Shown: positions 9,264 through 17,909 of the stretch, in pieces
Position numbering within the stretch: the stretch's first letter is position 1
How the letters are laid out: each line of letters starts with the position of its first letter
Source: RBC074 sp964470555
GTDB lineage: Bacteria > Acidobacteriota > Blastocatellia > RBC074
Reading direction: 5' to 3'
Assembly (NCBI GenBank): GCA_964470555.1
Contig: CAYYDG010000037.1
Coordinates: 10,340-74,339, forward strand
Length of the DNA stretch: 64,000 bases
Translations under genes and position numbers: made by a program
Notes under the pieces: model-generated
What the model saw: the letters and a program-made list of their open reading frames with translations, nothing else
Told to the model about the DNA's origin: nothing
The model's database searches: none

Positions 9264-9290
9264 ATTCCCTCTACGTCGCGGGAGAAAGCT

Positions 9291-10487
9291 ATGACACTGC
9301 AAGCCAATCAAGACAGCACTTTGCTGCGTGAAATCACGCTTCGTAATGTATTGTCTTATGGGCCGGAATCGTCACCGATTCCGCTTGGCAGTCTGAACGT
9401 GTTGATTGGCCCAAACGGCTCCGGCAAATCCAATCTGATTGACGCGATGGGATTGTTACGATTTGTGCCACTGGATTCTTTACGAAACGTAATTAGTCGG
9501 GAAGGCGGCGGGGTTTTGGAATGGATTTGGAAAGGTAATCCGAAAGGAGAAGCGACAATTGAGGCAGTATTTGCAGAATCAGCCAGAACTAGATCCATGC
9601 GGCACGCAATAGCTTTCCGCGCTGAAAACCAGACATTCAGCCTGACACGCGAACTGATAGAGGAACAGGAACTCTCCCCTGCCAGCAAAAGCCAACCTTC
9701 TTTTTTCTATCGTTTGGAAAACGGGAATCCGATTGTAAACCGGGGTGGGCGGCAAAGAGCATTAAGCCGCGAAAGCGTTGAAGCGGATAAATCAATTCTT
9801 GCCCAGCGTCGTGACCCGGAAACTTATCCAGAGATTTCTTATGTAGCCAGTGTCTATGAAAAGATTCGCGTTTATCGGGAATGGGCTTTCGGACGAAACT
9901 CTATCTTCCGCACACCTCAGAAAGCTGATATGCGGAACGATCGGTTGGAAGAAGATTTTTCCAACCTGGGACTTTTTCTCAATCGGTTGCGCCGCGATCC
10001 AAAAGCGAAAAAGGCGATCCTGACTGCATTGTCTGATCTTTACGAAGGCCTCAGCGATTTTGATGTCAGCGTCGAAGGCGGAACTGTTCAGGTCTTTTTC
10101 ACAGAAGGCGAATTTACGATCCCGGCAACTCGATTGTCTGACGGCACTTTGCGGTATCTTTGCCTGCTGGCGATTTTGTGCGATCCGACACCACCTCCGC
10201 TGATTTGCATTGAAGAGCCGGAGCTTGGCCTTCACCCGGATATTCTGCCTAAAATCGCCGACTTGCTGATTGCAGCTTCTGAACGGACACAACTGATCGT
10301 CACTACTCATTCCGACATTTTGGTTGATGCGATGACCGAGCGGCCTGAATCAATTTTGATCTGCGAAAAGCACGAAGGCCAAACCGAAATGCGGCGGCTG
10401 GATCGCCAGAAACTCGCTGGTTGGCTCGAACATTACCGGCTGGGCGAACTCTGGACGCGAGGCGAGTTGGGAGGAACCCGGTGGTGA
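9291..10487 (+). CDS. AAA/ABC-type ATPase of the OLD/RecF-like class
   Basis: The 398-residue ATPase has Walker A GPNGSGKSN (40-48), an ABC-signature-like LSDGTLRYL, Walker B with catalytic Glu (LICIEEPELGLHPD) and a THSDIL switch segment, the arrangement of AAA_21/OLD-type SMC-like ATPases without a long coiled coil. Such ATPases act with nucleases in DNA repair and phage defence. Its stop codon overlaps the start of the DUF4276 gene, so the two are translated together and probably form a complex, comparable in design to PARIS or split OLD systems (inference). There is a normal start at 9291. Not related by sequence to the cytochrome gene upstream. Confidence 0.88.
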   Translation: MTLQANQDSTLLREITLRNVLSYGPESSPIPLGSLNVLIGPNGSGKSNLIDAMGLLRFVPLDSLRNVISREGGGVLEWIWKGNPKGEATIEAVFAESARTRSMRHAIAFRAENQTFSLTRELIEEQELSPASKSQPSFFYRLENGNPIVNRGGRQRALSRESVEADKSILAQRRDPETYPEISYVASVYEKIRVYREWAFGRNSIFRTPQKADMRNDRLEEDFSNLGLFLNRLRRDPKAKKAILTALSDLYEGLSDFDVSVEGGTVQVFFTEGEFTIPATRLSDGTLRYLCLLAILCDPTPPPLICIEEPELGLHPDILPKIADLLIAASERTQLIVTTHSDILVDAMTERPESILICEKHEGQTEMRRLDRQKLAGWLEHYRLGELWTRGELGGTRW

Positions 10488-11107
10488 AGGTAACGATTTA
10501 CGTCGAAGGCGGTGGCGATAGTAAAGAATTGCATGCGCGCTGCCGCGAAGGTTTTCGCAAACTGATTGAAAAGATGAATGTGGCTCGTAACCCGGCAATT
10601 GTGGCTTGTGGAGGTCGTGACCAGACGTACAAAAAGTTCAAGATTGCTGTTTCAACTGCGTCCGGTGAATACCCATTGCTACTGGTTGACAGCGAAGACC
10701 CAATCAAAACCACTGACGAAAATCCAGACTCCGCCGAAGCCTGGAATCATTTGAAAGCGCGTGACAATTGGGATAAGCCTTCCGGCGTTGTCAACGATCA
10801 AGCTCAGTTGATGACCACCTGCATGGAAACCTGGATCATGGCCGACCGTCAGGCGTTGAGAGTTTTCTTCGGACAGCATCTTCAAACCAGCGCGCTGTTG
10901 CCGGAACAGAATCTGGAAGCAAGAACCAGAGAGGAAGTGCAGGACAAGCTGGCCTGGGTTACGCGCGATTGCGGCAGAGACAGAGGCTATGCGAAAGGCA
11001 AACGATCTTTCAAAGTGTTGGAGCATCTGAAGCCTGACACGCTGAAAGAACACTTGCCGCATTTCCGAAGATTTGTCTCTACGCTCGAACGTCATCTCAA
11101 AAAATAG
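10481..11107 (+). CDS. DUF4276 family protein, TOPRIM-like partner of the ATPase
   Basis: About 208 residues starting at GTG 10481 (or GTG 10484); GGGAGG lies 6-9 nt upstream and the start overlaps the ATPase stop TGA (10485-10487). The N-terminus reads VTIYVEGGGDSKE (Glu9) and a second strand ends LLLVDSED (70-73), which is the Glu plus DxD/E pattern of the TOPRIM nuclease/primase fold. DUF4276 proteins are commonly found beside AAA ATPases. The inferred role is the effector nuclease of a two-gene anti-phage module. It precedes the DUF3179 gene by 11 bases, so co-transcription with it is likely but a functional link is doubtful. Confidence 0.8.
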   Translation: MVKVTIYVEGGGDSKELHARCREGFRKLIEKMNVARNPAIVACGGRDQTYKKFKIAVSTASGEYPLLLVDSEDPIKTTDENPDSAEAWNHLKARDNWDKPSGVVNDQAQLMTTCMETWIMADRQALRVFFGQHLQTSALLPEQNLEARTREEVQDKLAWVTRDCGRDRGYAKGKRSFKVLEHLKPDTLKEHLPHFRRFVSTLERHLKK

Positions 11108-11118
11108 GCAGCACACTG

Positions 11119-12384
11119 ATGGAAAGAAACTCAACTTTTTCAAACTCGAAGCAGTCGTTCAATCGAAAGCTCGGCTGGCTGGCGCTGTTGATTGTTATCG
11201 CCGCTTCACTGGCGGTGGTCATGATTCCGGCGATGCTGATTATGCCGTTCAAGCCGCAAACGCCGCGCGCGGTGGAACTTTCCTATTGGCTGAAAAGCTG
11301 GTCGCCGATTGTCACTGCGTTGGGATTGATTGCTTCGCTGGCCTTGGCGATTTGGTTGTGGATCGGCAAACGGTCTTGGTGGCGGCGCAGCGTGTTGGTT
11401 CTTTCGATGATTCCGGTGCTGGCGGCAACGTGGTTCGCGCGGCAAAACCATTTTGAATGGATGTTCAATCCGCTCAGTCAAACCGCTTTTGCCAAAATCA
11501 GCGAAGCCGGGTTCGTCGGCGACAAGGACATGGTCATGGCTGTGACGATCAACGGCGAATCGGTCGCGTATCCCGTCCGTCAAATGGGGTATCACCACGT
11601 GGTTCACGACACGGTCGGAGGTGTGCCGATTGTGGCGACTTATTGAACGCTCTGTCACACCGGTCTGGTGTGGGAAGCAACGGTAGACAATCGGCCTTTG
11701 AAATTTCATCTGTCGGGCATCAACAACCAGAACTTCATCATGCGAGATGAAGAAACCGGCTCGTGGTGGCAACAGGTTTCCGGCGAAGCGATTCAGGGGC
11801 CGATGAAAGGCCGACGGCTGAACGCCGTGTTTTGCGATGAACTGAGTTTTGCCATCTGGAAGAAAGAACATCCACAGGGTCGCGTACTGAAACCCGATGA
11901 ACGGGTTGCCGACAAATACGAAGCCGAAGATTGGGAAACGCAATACGAAAACTTCCGCGTCGTCACGCCGATTGATCCGGCGGACAAATTGAAGCCGCGA
12001 ACGCTGGTGGTCGGCATTGACCTGAACGGCGCGTCAAAGGCCTTTCCGGTCGAATCGTTGCAAAAACAGCAATTGATTCTGGATGAAGTAGGCAACGTGC
12101 CATTGTTTGTGTTGATCGGCGAAGATCAGAAATCGGCTCGCGCTTTTGAACGCAGTGTTGATGGCCGCACATTGGAGTTTTTCGTCGTCACCGAAGGCGA
12201 CAAACGGCAATTAATTGACGCCGAAACCGGCAGTTTCTGGGAATTCACAGGGCGATGCCAACGCGGGCAACTGGCCGGAAAGCAATTGAAGCCGATTCCA
12301 GTGCTCAAGGATTACTGGTTTGACTGGAAAATCTATCACCCAAAAACAGCTATTTACTTGCTTGGCGAAAGTCTGAAGGAATAA
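11119..12384 (+). CDS. DUF3179 membrane protein, probable selenoprotein (in-frame TGA = Sec176)
   Basis: Read through TGA at 11644-11646 the frame gives 421 residues. Residues 18-45, 58-83 and about 87-108 are membrane segments. Two DUF3179 units follow. The first has VNGESVAYPVRQM-GYHHVVHDTV-GGVPIVATY then TGA-TLCHTG, where the family has a CxxC motif (typically YCPLC); the coding pattern continues unbroken after the TGA (HLSGINNQNFIMRDEETGSWWQQ), so the stop lies inside the conserved core. The second unit (about 295 onward, VVGIDLNGASKAFPVESL) lacks the Cys pair. A SECIS-like hairpin follows the TGA (11656-11672). I infer a UxxC redox site facing the periplasm; function of DUF3179 is unknown. 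Alternatives: recent nonsense mutation or sequencing error. Confidence 0.8.
11656..11672 (+). promoter_or_regulatory. SECIS-like hairpin of the DUF3179 gene
   Basis: CACACC (11656-11661), loop GGTCT (11662-11666), GGTGTG (11667-11672): a perfect 6-bp stem, extendable by one G-U pair. The loop starts 15 nt after the TGA at 11644-11646. Bacterial SECIS elements sit just downstream of the UGA inside the coding region and need G in the first loop positions; GGUCU is the apical loop I recall for E. coli fdhF. Confidence 0.72.
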
Positions 12385-12425
12385 CGCCCGGCAAGATTCA
12401 CCACAACCGAACATCTGGAGACATA

Positions 12426-15400
12426 ATGCAAACATTCCGCAAGCTTCATTGCATAACAAGCAAGTCCCTCCTTTTTCTTCCCCCTTTCATCGCAATGGCA
12501 TTCCTGGCATTGATTTGTCTGACGCCCGCTGCCAACGCACAACAAGCGGCGACGGCAACGTTGAGCGGGCGAGTCACTGACCCGGCAGGCGCGGTGATTG
12601 TCAAAGCGACGGTCACGGCCAAACGAAAAGCCACTGGCGCGGCACGAAAGACCGAAACCAACAGCGAAGGAATTTACGGATTCCCCAACCTGGCACCCGG
12701 CCAATACGAAGTCACGATTGAAGCTTCGGGGTTCAAAAAAGTCATCATCGCGGATGTTGACCTGACTGTCGGCCAAACCGTTTCGCGCAATATCACGCTG
12801 GAAGTTGGGCAGGTGACCATTACGCTGGATGACGATTTGGGAGCCTGGACACCGCTGCTCAACACGACTTCCGGCGTGGTGGACGGAGTCATCACCAACA
12901 AGGTGATTCAAAATCTGCCGCTCAACGGGCGCAACTTTCTGGAATTGGCGCTGCTGATTCCGGGCAATGCGCCTGCGCCGAATTTCGATCCGACCAAAAC
13001 CAACAGCGTGATTATTTCTTCGGCGGGCCAGTTGGGACGCGGCGGCAATGTGACGATTGACGGTTCGGACAACAACGACGATGTGGTTGGCGGGCCGTTG
13101 CTGAACGTGTCGCAGGATGCAGTGCAGGAATTCCAGATTGCCACCAATCGCTTTTCGGCGGAACTTGGGCGTTCGGCGTCTTCGGTCATCAACGTCGTCA
13201 CCAAAGCGGGGACGAACGATTTGCACGGATCGTTTTCGTTTTTTGAACGCGACCGCCGTTTGCAGGGCTTGCCCGCGACGTACAACCGTTCGGGAAATCA
13301 GGTTCCGCCGTTTGATCGCCAGCAGTATTCCGGGACGCTGGGCGGCCCGTTGGTCAAAGATCGCGCATGGTGGTTCGGTTCGATCGAATACCGCAATCAG
13401 GACGGCGCAGTGCTGGTCGGCGAACGCGACGTGACAGCGCGCACAATTCGGCAGAATTTCGCGTCTGCGCCGCAGGATGATTTGTTGGGAATGGCACGCG
13501 GCGATTGGAAAGCTTCGGATGCTGACAACCTGAGCTTCCGTTACGCCATCGAGCGGTTGAAAGACATCGGTGCGACCAAACTGGATCGCGCCATCGGTTC
13601 TGCTTCGCAACGACAAAATAGCCGCAACAATCATCAAACCTTTTTGACGAACTGGACGCGGGTGCTGACTCCGACGGCGATCAACAGCTTCAGTTTCAGC
13701 GTCAACAATTTCATCAACCGCACAATTCCAGTGGCCACCGGGCCGCAATTGACCTTCCCTTCCATTCAAGACGGCGTTTCGTTTCGCGTTCCGCAACAAA
13801 CCCGAATGAACCGGTTGCAATTCGCCGACACGCTTTCGCTGGTTCGCGGCGCGCACAGCTTCAAATTCGGCGGCGAGTTGCAGCGCATTGACGCCGATTT
13901 CGACCTGGGAGTCTTTCAACAGGGGCGAATCGAACTGGTGCAGGATTTCGCCACCTTCGATCACAACGGTGACGGCAGAGTGGACGACAACGATTTGCTG
14001 TTCGCGGTGACGTTGCGCAGCTCGAAACCGACGCAGGCGTTGGTGCTGCCGAACAATGACAACAATCATCTGGCCTTTTTCGTGCAGGACGATTGGCGCG
14101 TCAGCCGCAATTTGACGCTCAATCTGGGGCTGCGCTATGAACTCGACACCAATCTGAAAAACAACAGCGGGTACGGAAACATCAATCCGCTGGTGCAGCA
14201 GTTTTATCGTGGCAATCGCGGCATGGATACGAACAACTTCGCGCCGCGCGTAGGTTTCAACTGGGCGACCAAAGACGGCAAGACAAGCGTTCACGGCGGG
14301 TACGGCATTTATTACGACCGCATCACGTTGCAAATCATGTCGCTCGAACGCGGGCTGGACGGACGCGCGTTGGCCGTTGAAGTCCGCGCCGGAAACGTGC
14401 TGACCGATCCAACCGGCATGCCGATTTTCATTGATCCGGCAACCGGCAGATTCCGTCCCGGAGCGCCTACGCTGGCCAATCCGTTCACCGGCTTCATTCT
14501 GCCGGGAGCCGGAGCGTCGGGCATCAACATCATTGATAACGATCTGCAAAACCCGATGGTGCAGCAGTTCAACCTCGGCATTCAGCGCGAACTCATGCGC
14601 GATTTGGTGCTGCGCGCCGATTACGTTCACAACTTCGGCACGCGGTTCATCATTGGACGCAACATAGGTGTGGTCAACAATCCGGTCGTGGGCGGCCCGG
14701 ATCGCGTGGTCAATCTGGAATCGAGCGTCAAAACGAAATATGACGGGTTGCTGTTGAGCGCCGAAAAACGATTCTCGAATCGGTATCAATTTCGCGCGTC
14801 GTACACGCTGTCGAAAGCCTTCAACTTCGCCAACGACGACCAGATTCCCTTTTCCAACGGCCCGGTGGATTCGAACAACGTCGGATTGGAATACGGCCCG
14901 ACGCCAAACGACCGCCGTCATTACTTCACGTTTTCGGGCGGCTTCGAATTGCCTTACGGCTTCCGGTTGTCGCCGATCCTGACGCTGGCTTCGGGTGTGC
15001 CGATGGACATTTTGCTGCCGGACGCCAGTTCACGCATTCCCGTTTTGCAACGCAACGCCGGCGGGCGGTTGTTCAAAACCGGATCGGAGTTGAACGCCTT
15101 CCTTTCTCAACTCAATGCCGCAGGCGGCGTCAACGGTCAGCGGCTGCCGCTGGTGCGCGACGATGCGCGATTCAACGACGATTTTAGTTCGTTCGATCTG
15201 CGCGTTTCCAAAGTGTTCAAACTGGGCGAAAAGGCGCAACTCGAACCGATGGTCGAAGTCTTCAATCTGTTCAACGTGACGAATATCCTGGGCGTATCGA
15301 ACGTCAATTATTCGGGATTCTCGAACGTGCTGATCCGCGACAGCAACGATCCGGCGAACGCCGGATTTCTGCGTTCGTCCAGCTTCGGGCGTCCGGTGAC

Positions 15401-15470
15401 GGCGGCGGGCGGAGTATTTGGGTCAGGCGGCCCGCGCGCATTTCAATTGGCGGTCAAGCTGAATTTCTGA
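12426..15470 (+). CDS. TonB-dependent receptor, Oar-like with carboxypeptidase-regulatory domain
   Basis: A 1014-residue outer-membrane protein. Signal peptide 1-39 ends at ANAQQ. Residues 40-125 form a CarboxypepD_reg-like beta domain (LSGRVTDPAGAVIVKATV, YGFPNLAPGQYEVTIEASGF). A plug domain follows (VIQNLPLNGRNFLELALLIPG, VTIDGSDNND, VQEFQIATNRFSAELG) and then a long TonB beta-barrel, ending in a typical aromatic terminus (FQLAVKLNF). Family members are widespread in Acidobacteriota and import or bind large substrates, often glycans or peptides; substrate unknown here. GGAG is 7-8 nt before the ATG. It opens the plus-strand gene run that continues with the corrinoid/Fe-S protein 14 bases after its stop. 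Confidence 0.92.
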   Translation: MQTFRKLHCITSKSLLFLPPFIAMAFLALICLTPAANAQQAATATLSGRVTDPAGAVIVKATVTAKRKATGAARKTETNSEGIYGFPNLAPGQYEVTIEASGFKKVIIADVDLTVGQTVSRNITLEVGQVTITLDDDLGAWTPLLNTTSGVVDGVITNKVIQNLPLNGRNFLELALLIPGNAPAPNFDPTKTNSVIISSAGQLGRGGNVTIDGSDNNDDVVGGPLLNVSQDAVQEFQIATNRFSAELGRSASSVINVVTKAGTNDLHGSFSFFERDRRLQGLPATYNRSGNQVPPFDRQQYSGTLGGPLVKDRAWWFGSIEYRNQDGAVLVGERDVTARTIRQNFASAPQDDLLGMARGDWKASDADNLSFRYAIERLKDIGATKLDRAIGSASQRQNSRNNHQTFLTNWTRVLTPTAINSFSFSVNNFINRTIPVATGPQLTFPSIQDGVSFRVPQQTRMNRLQFADTLSLVRGAHSFKFGGELQRIDADFDLGVFQQGRIELVQDFATFDHNGDGRVDDNDLLFAVTLRSSKPTQALVLPNNDNNHLAFFVQDDWRVSRNLTLNLGLRYELDTNLKNNSGYGNINPLVQQFYRGNRGMDTNNFAPRVGFNWATKDGKTSVHGGYGIYYDRITLQIMSLERGLDGRALAVEVRAGNVLTDPTGMPIFIDPATGRFRPGAPTLANPFTGFILPGAGASGINIIDNDLQNPMVQQFNLGIQRELMRDLVLRADYVHNFGTRFIIGRNIGVVNNPVVGGPDRVVNLESSVKTKYDGLLLSAEKRFSNRYQFRASYTLSKAFNFANDDQIPFSNGPVDSNNVGLEYGPTPNDRRHYFTFSGGFELPYGFRLSPILTLASGVPMDILLPDASSRIPVLQRNAGGRLFKTGSELNAFLSQLNAAGGVNGQRLPLVRDDARFNDDFSSFDLRVSKVFKLGEKAQLEPMVEVFNLFNVTNILGVSNVNYSGFSNVLIRDSNDPANAGFLRSSSFGRPVTAAGGVFGSGGPRAFQLAVKLNF

Positions 15471-15484
15471 TTTGGAGGACGACA

Positions 15485-16498
15485 ATGGCTCATATTGATC
15501 TTCCAGCAGGAATTCCCGGCATCACCGAGCCGATGACAAAGTATCTGGAAACTGCGCATCAAGCTGTATCGCCGCCGCCGTTTCACTGGAATGATTGGTA
15601 CGAGTCCATTGGCGGACGCACCATCGAAATTGCCGAAGTTGACGAACTGCTGAGGCAAATTCATCAAGAGCAATATCCGCGTTTCGATGGCGAAATCGCG
15701 TCTGAACGGCGCGATTTCGCTTCGCCGCAAGAGGCAGCGGAGCACTTGAAGGAAAAGGCCATTGAGTTCGGCGCGGACATCGTGGGGATTTGCGAAATCG
15801 AACCGTCGGACGTTTATCGCGGCAAAACCGTCGCGGAGAAATACGCCATCGCCGTCGGCCAAAGAATGCGCTGGCGCGCTTTCCAGACGGTTCCTTCACA
15901 GGAATCGGCGATTGAATGCATGCGGGTGTATCACAGGCTGGGCGAAACGGTGATTCGGCTGGCGGCTCACATACGGTCGCTGGGTTATTTCTGCAAGGTC
16001 GAACATCCCATAGGCGACAGCGATTTGCTGCACGTTCCAATCGGGCTGAAGGCGGGTTTCGGCGAACTTGGCCGTCACGGTTCCATCATTCACCCCAAGC
16101 TCGGCCCGCTGTTTCGTATGGGCAGCGTCATTACTTCCATTCCGATGGAAACCGACAAACCCGTGGATGCAGGCATCGCGGCGTTTTGCGACACCTGCCG
16201 CGCTTGTCGAATCTATTGCCCGGCGAAGGCGATTCCAGATCAACGCAGCCCGCAAGCGGGCAAGGATCATCTGGGCAAGGATCGTTACATAGTTGACACC
16301 GGCAAATGCTTTCCCTATTTCGCCCGGCACTATTACTGTTCCATCTGTTTGCCGGTTTGCGTTTACAACCACAAGGAATGGGCGCGCGATTTCGAAGGTT
16401 TTCAAACCGAATTGTTTCCCAAAATTGTGATGGACGAATCGCCACCGCCGGCTGACATTCCGGGCGAAAAGCGGCACACATACCAGTTCACGAGTTGA
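15485..16498 (+). CDS. Reductive-dehalogenase/QueG-related corrinoid iron-sulfur protein
   Basis: A 337-residue protein with two 4Fe-4S cysteine sets: CDTCRACRIYC (C235, C238, C241, C245) and C275 with CSICLPVC (C285, C288, C292). Before them is the segment GFGELGRHGSIIHPKLGP (191-208), the corrinoid-binding core shared by reductive dehalogenases (RdhA) and epoxyqueuosine reductase (QueG). It has no Tat signal or membrane anchor, so it acts in the cytoplasm, unlike respiratory RdhA. The reaction is probably a cobalamin-dependent reduction; substrate unknown. GGAGG precedes the ATG. It is followed by an MFS transporter after 7 bases, which suggests uptake or export of its substrate. Confidence 0.85.
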   Translation: MAHIDLPAGIPGITEPMTKYLETAHQAVSPPPFHWNDWYESIGGRTIEIAEVDELLRQIHQEQYPRFDGEIASERRDFASPQEAAEHLKEKAIEFGADIVGICEIEPSDVYRGKTVAEKYAIAVGQRMRWRAFQTVPSQESAIECMRVYHRLGETVIRLAAHIRSLGYFCKVEHPIGDSDLLHVPIGLKAGFGELGRHGSIIHPKLGPLFRMGSVITSIPMETDKPVDAGIAAFCDTCRACRIYCPAKAIPDQRSPQAGKDHLGKDRYIVDTGKCFPYFARHYYCSICLPVCVYNHKEWARDFEGFQTELFPKIVMDESPPPADIPGEKRHTYQFTS

Positions 16499-16505
16499 AT
16501 CATTC

Positions 16506-17762
16506 ATGCAATCAATCGAGACTTTTCAGGTAAAAAGTTTGGCCAACGCAGCCACGCGACGTTCCGCCTGGATGGTGGTCGCGGTTTCATCAGTCGGGTT
16601 GTTTCTGCATTTTGGATCGCTGCTGGTCAACGCTTTCGGCGTGATGCTGACTTCGTTGTGCGACCAATTCGGCTGGACGCGCGGTCAGGTATCGCTGGGA
16701 TTCACGCTGGCGACGCTGACGGCAATGCTGACTATGCCGCTGACCGGATGGTTGACGGATCGGCTGGGAGCGCGGCGTCCGATTCTGGTCTGCACGACCA
16801 TTTTCGGCGCGCTCTACGCTTCGCTGGCTTTTCTGACGCCGCAAATCTGGCATCTGTTTGTGATTTTTCTGCTGCTTGGATTGGTCGGGCCTGGAACTTC
16901 GGCGGTTCCACACGCCAGTCTGATTTCGCGCTGGTTCACGGAAAGACGCGGACTGGCGCTGGGTTTCGCCATGTGCGGAACGGCGCTGGGCGGGGTGATC
17001 TGGCCGTGGGCCACACAAAAAATGTTGGGCAATTTCGGATGGCGAAACACTTACGCCATTTCCGGCGGAGCGGTATTGCTGATTGCCGTTCCGCTGATGC
17101 TGTTTCTGCTGAAAAACCCGCCCGCTGTCGAAGGCAAAAACGAACAGGCTTCAAATGACAATCAGGCTGACGGATTGACGCGCCGCGAAGCTTTGCGCGG
17201 CAGTTTGTTGTGGTTGCTGATTGGCGCGTTCTTCGTCATTTCGATGAGCATTCAGGCCTGCATGATTCATCTGGTTCCGCTGTTGAAAGATCGCGGGATG
17301 ACGCCGGAAAGCGCCGCGCTGGTCGCTTCGGTGATGGGCGTGGCGGGAATGATCGGGCGGTTGGGAATGGGATACTTGCTCGACCGATTGCCCGCCGAGC
17401 GTGTGCCGTCCGCCGCATTCGGTCTGGTTGCCGCGGGAATCTTCCTGCTGTTTGCCGGTGCAACCGGTTTGTGGGCGTATGTCGCGGCGGCGCTGATCGG
17501 ATTCGGCTATGGTTCGGAATCGGCCACTATCCCTTATCTGGTCAGCCGCTATTTCGGGTTGCGCTCTTTCGGCGAAATTTACAGCTATCTGTTCATCACC
17601 GTGCCGCTGGGCGGTGCGCTCGGCCCTGCGTTGATGGGCGTGGGATTCGACCGCACAGGCTCTTACCAAATGACGTTGTTCGCGTGCGGCGCGGCGACGG
17701 TGATCGCTGCACTTTCGCTGCTGCGCTTGAAAAGCTATCCGGCCTTCGATGCGCGGCGTTAA
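16506..17762 (+). CDS. Major facilitator superfamily transporter
   Basis: A 418-residue inner-membrane transporter with about 12 hydrophobic segments and the MFS loop motif GWLTDRLGARRP between helices 2 and 3. The central loop is charged (EGKNEQASNDNQADGLTRREAL), as is usual between the two six-helix halves. The second half carries GRLGMGYLLDRLPAERV, the matching signature. It resembles monocarboxylate/oxalate-formate-type MFS proteins (inference from helix pattern). The ATG has only a weak ribosome site and follows the corrinoid protein by 7 bases, so the two are probably co-translated. Confidence 0.88.
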   Translation: MQSIETFQVKSLANAATRRSAWMVVAVSSVGLFLHFGSLLVNAFGVMLTSLCDQFGWTRGQVSLGFTLATLTAMLTMPLTGWLTDRLGARRPILVCTTIFGALYASLAFLTPQIWHLFVIFLLLGLVGPGTSAVPHASLISRWFTERRGLALGFAMCGTALGGVIWPWATQKMLGNFGWRNTYAISGGAVLLIAVPLMLFLLKNPPAVEGKNEQASNDNQADGLTRREALRGSLLWLLIGAFFVISMSIQACMIHLVPLLKDRGMTPESAALVASVMGVAGMIGRLGMGYLLDRLPAERVPSAAFGLVAAGIFLLFAGATGLWAYVAAALIGFGYGSESATIPYLVSRYFGLRSFGEIYSYLFITVPLGGALGPALMGVGFDRTGSYQMTLFACGAATVIAALSLLRLKSYPAFDARR

Positions 17763-17909
17763 ACCGGCGCGTGTCAGACAAAAGTGTTTTGGTGCAATCG
17801 CTTCTTTTGATTTTGCATTGTTGTGGCAGATGTTTCAGGCAATGACAAAAGAATTTTTGCCTGACTGCTTGACTGATATTTCATTCACCCAAGAACTGGA
17901 GGAAACCTG

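Noticed and set aside
12354..14921. Long 855-codon open frame on the minus strand across the TonB receptor
   Set aside because: It lies antisense to a gene with a clear signal peptide, plug and barrel; its translation is rich in His, Arg and Gln without motifs, typical of an antisense shadow.
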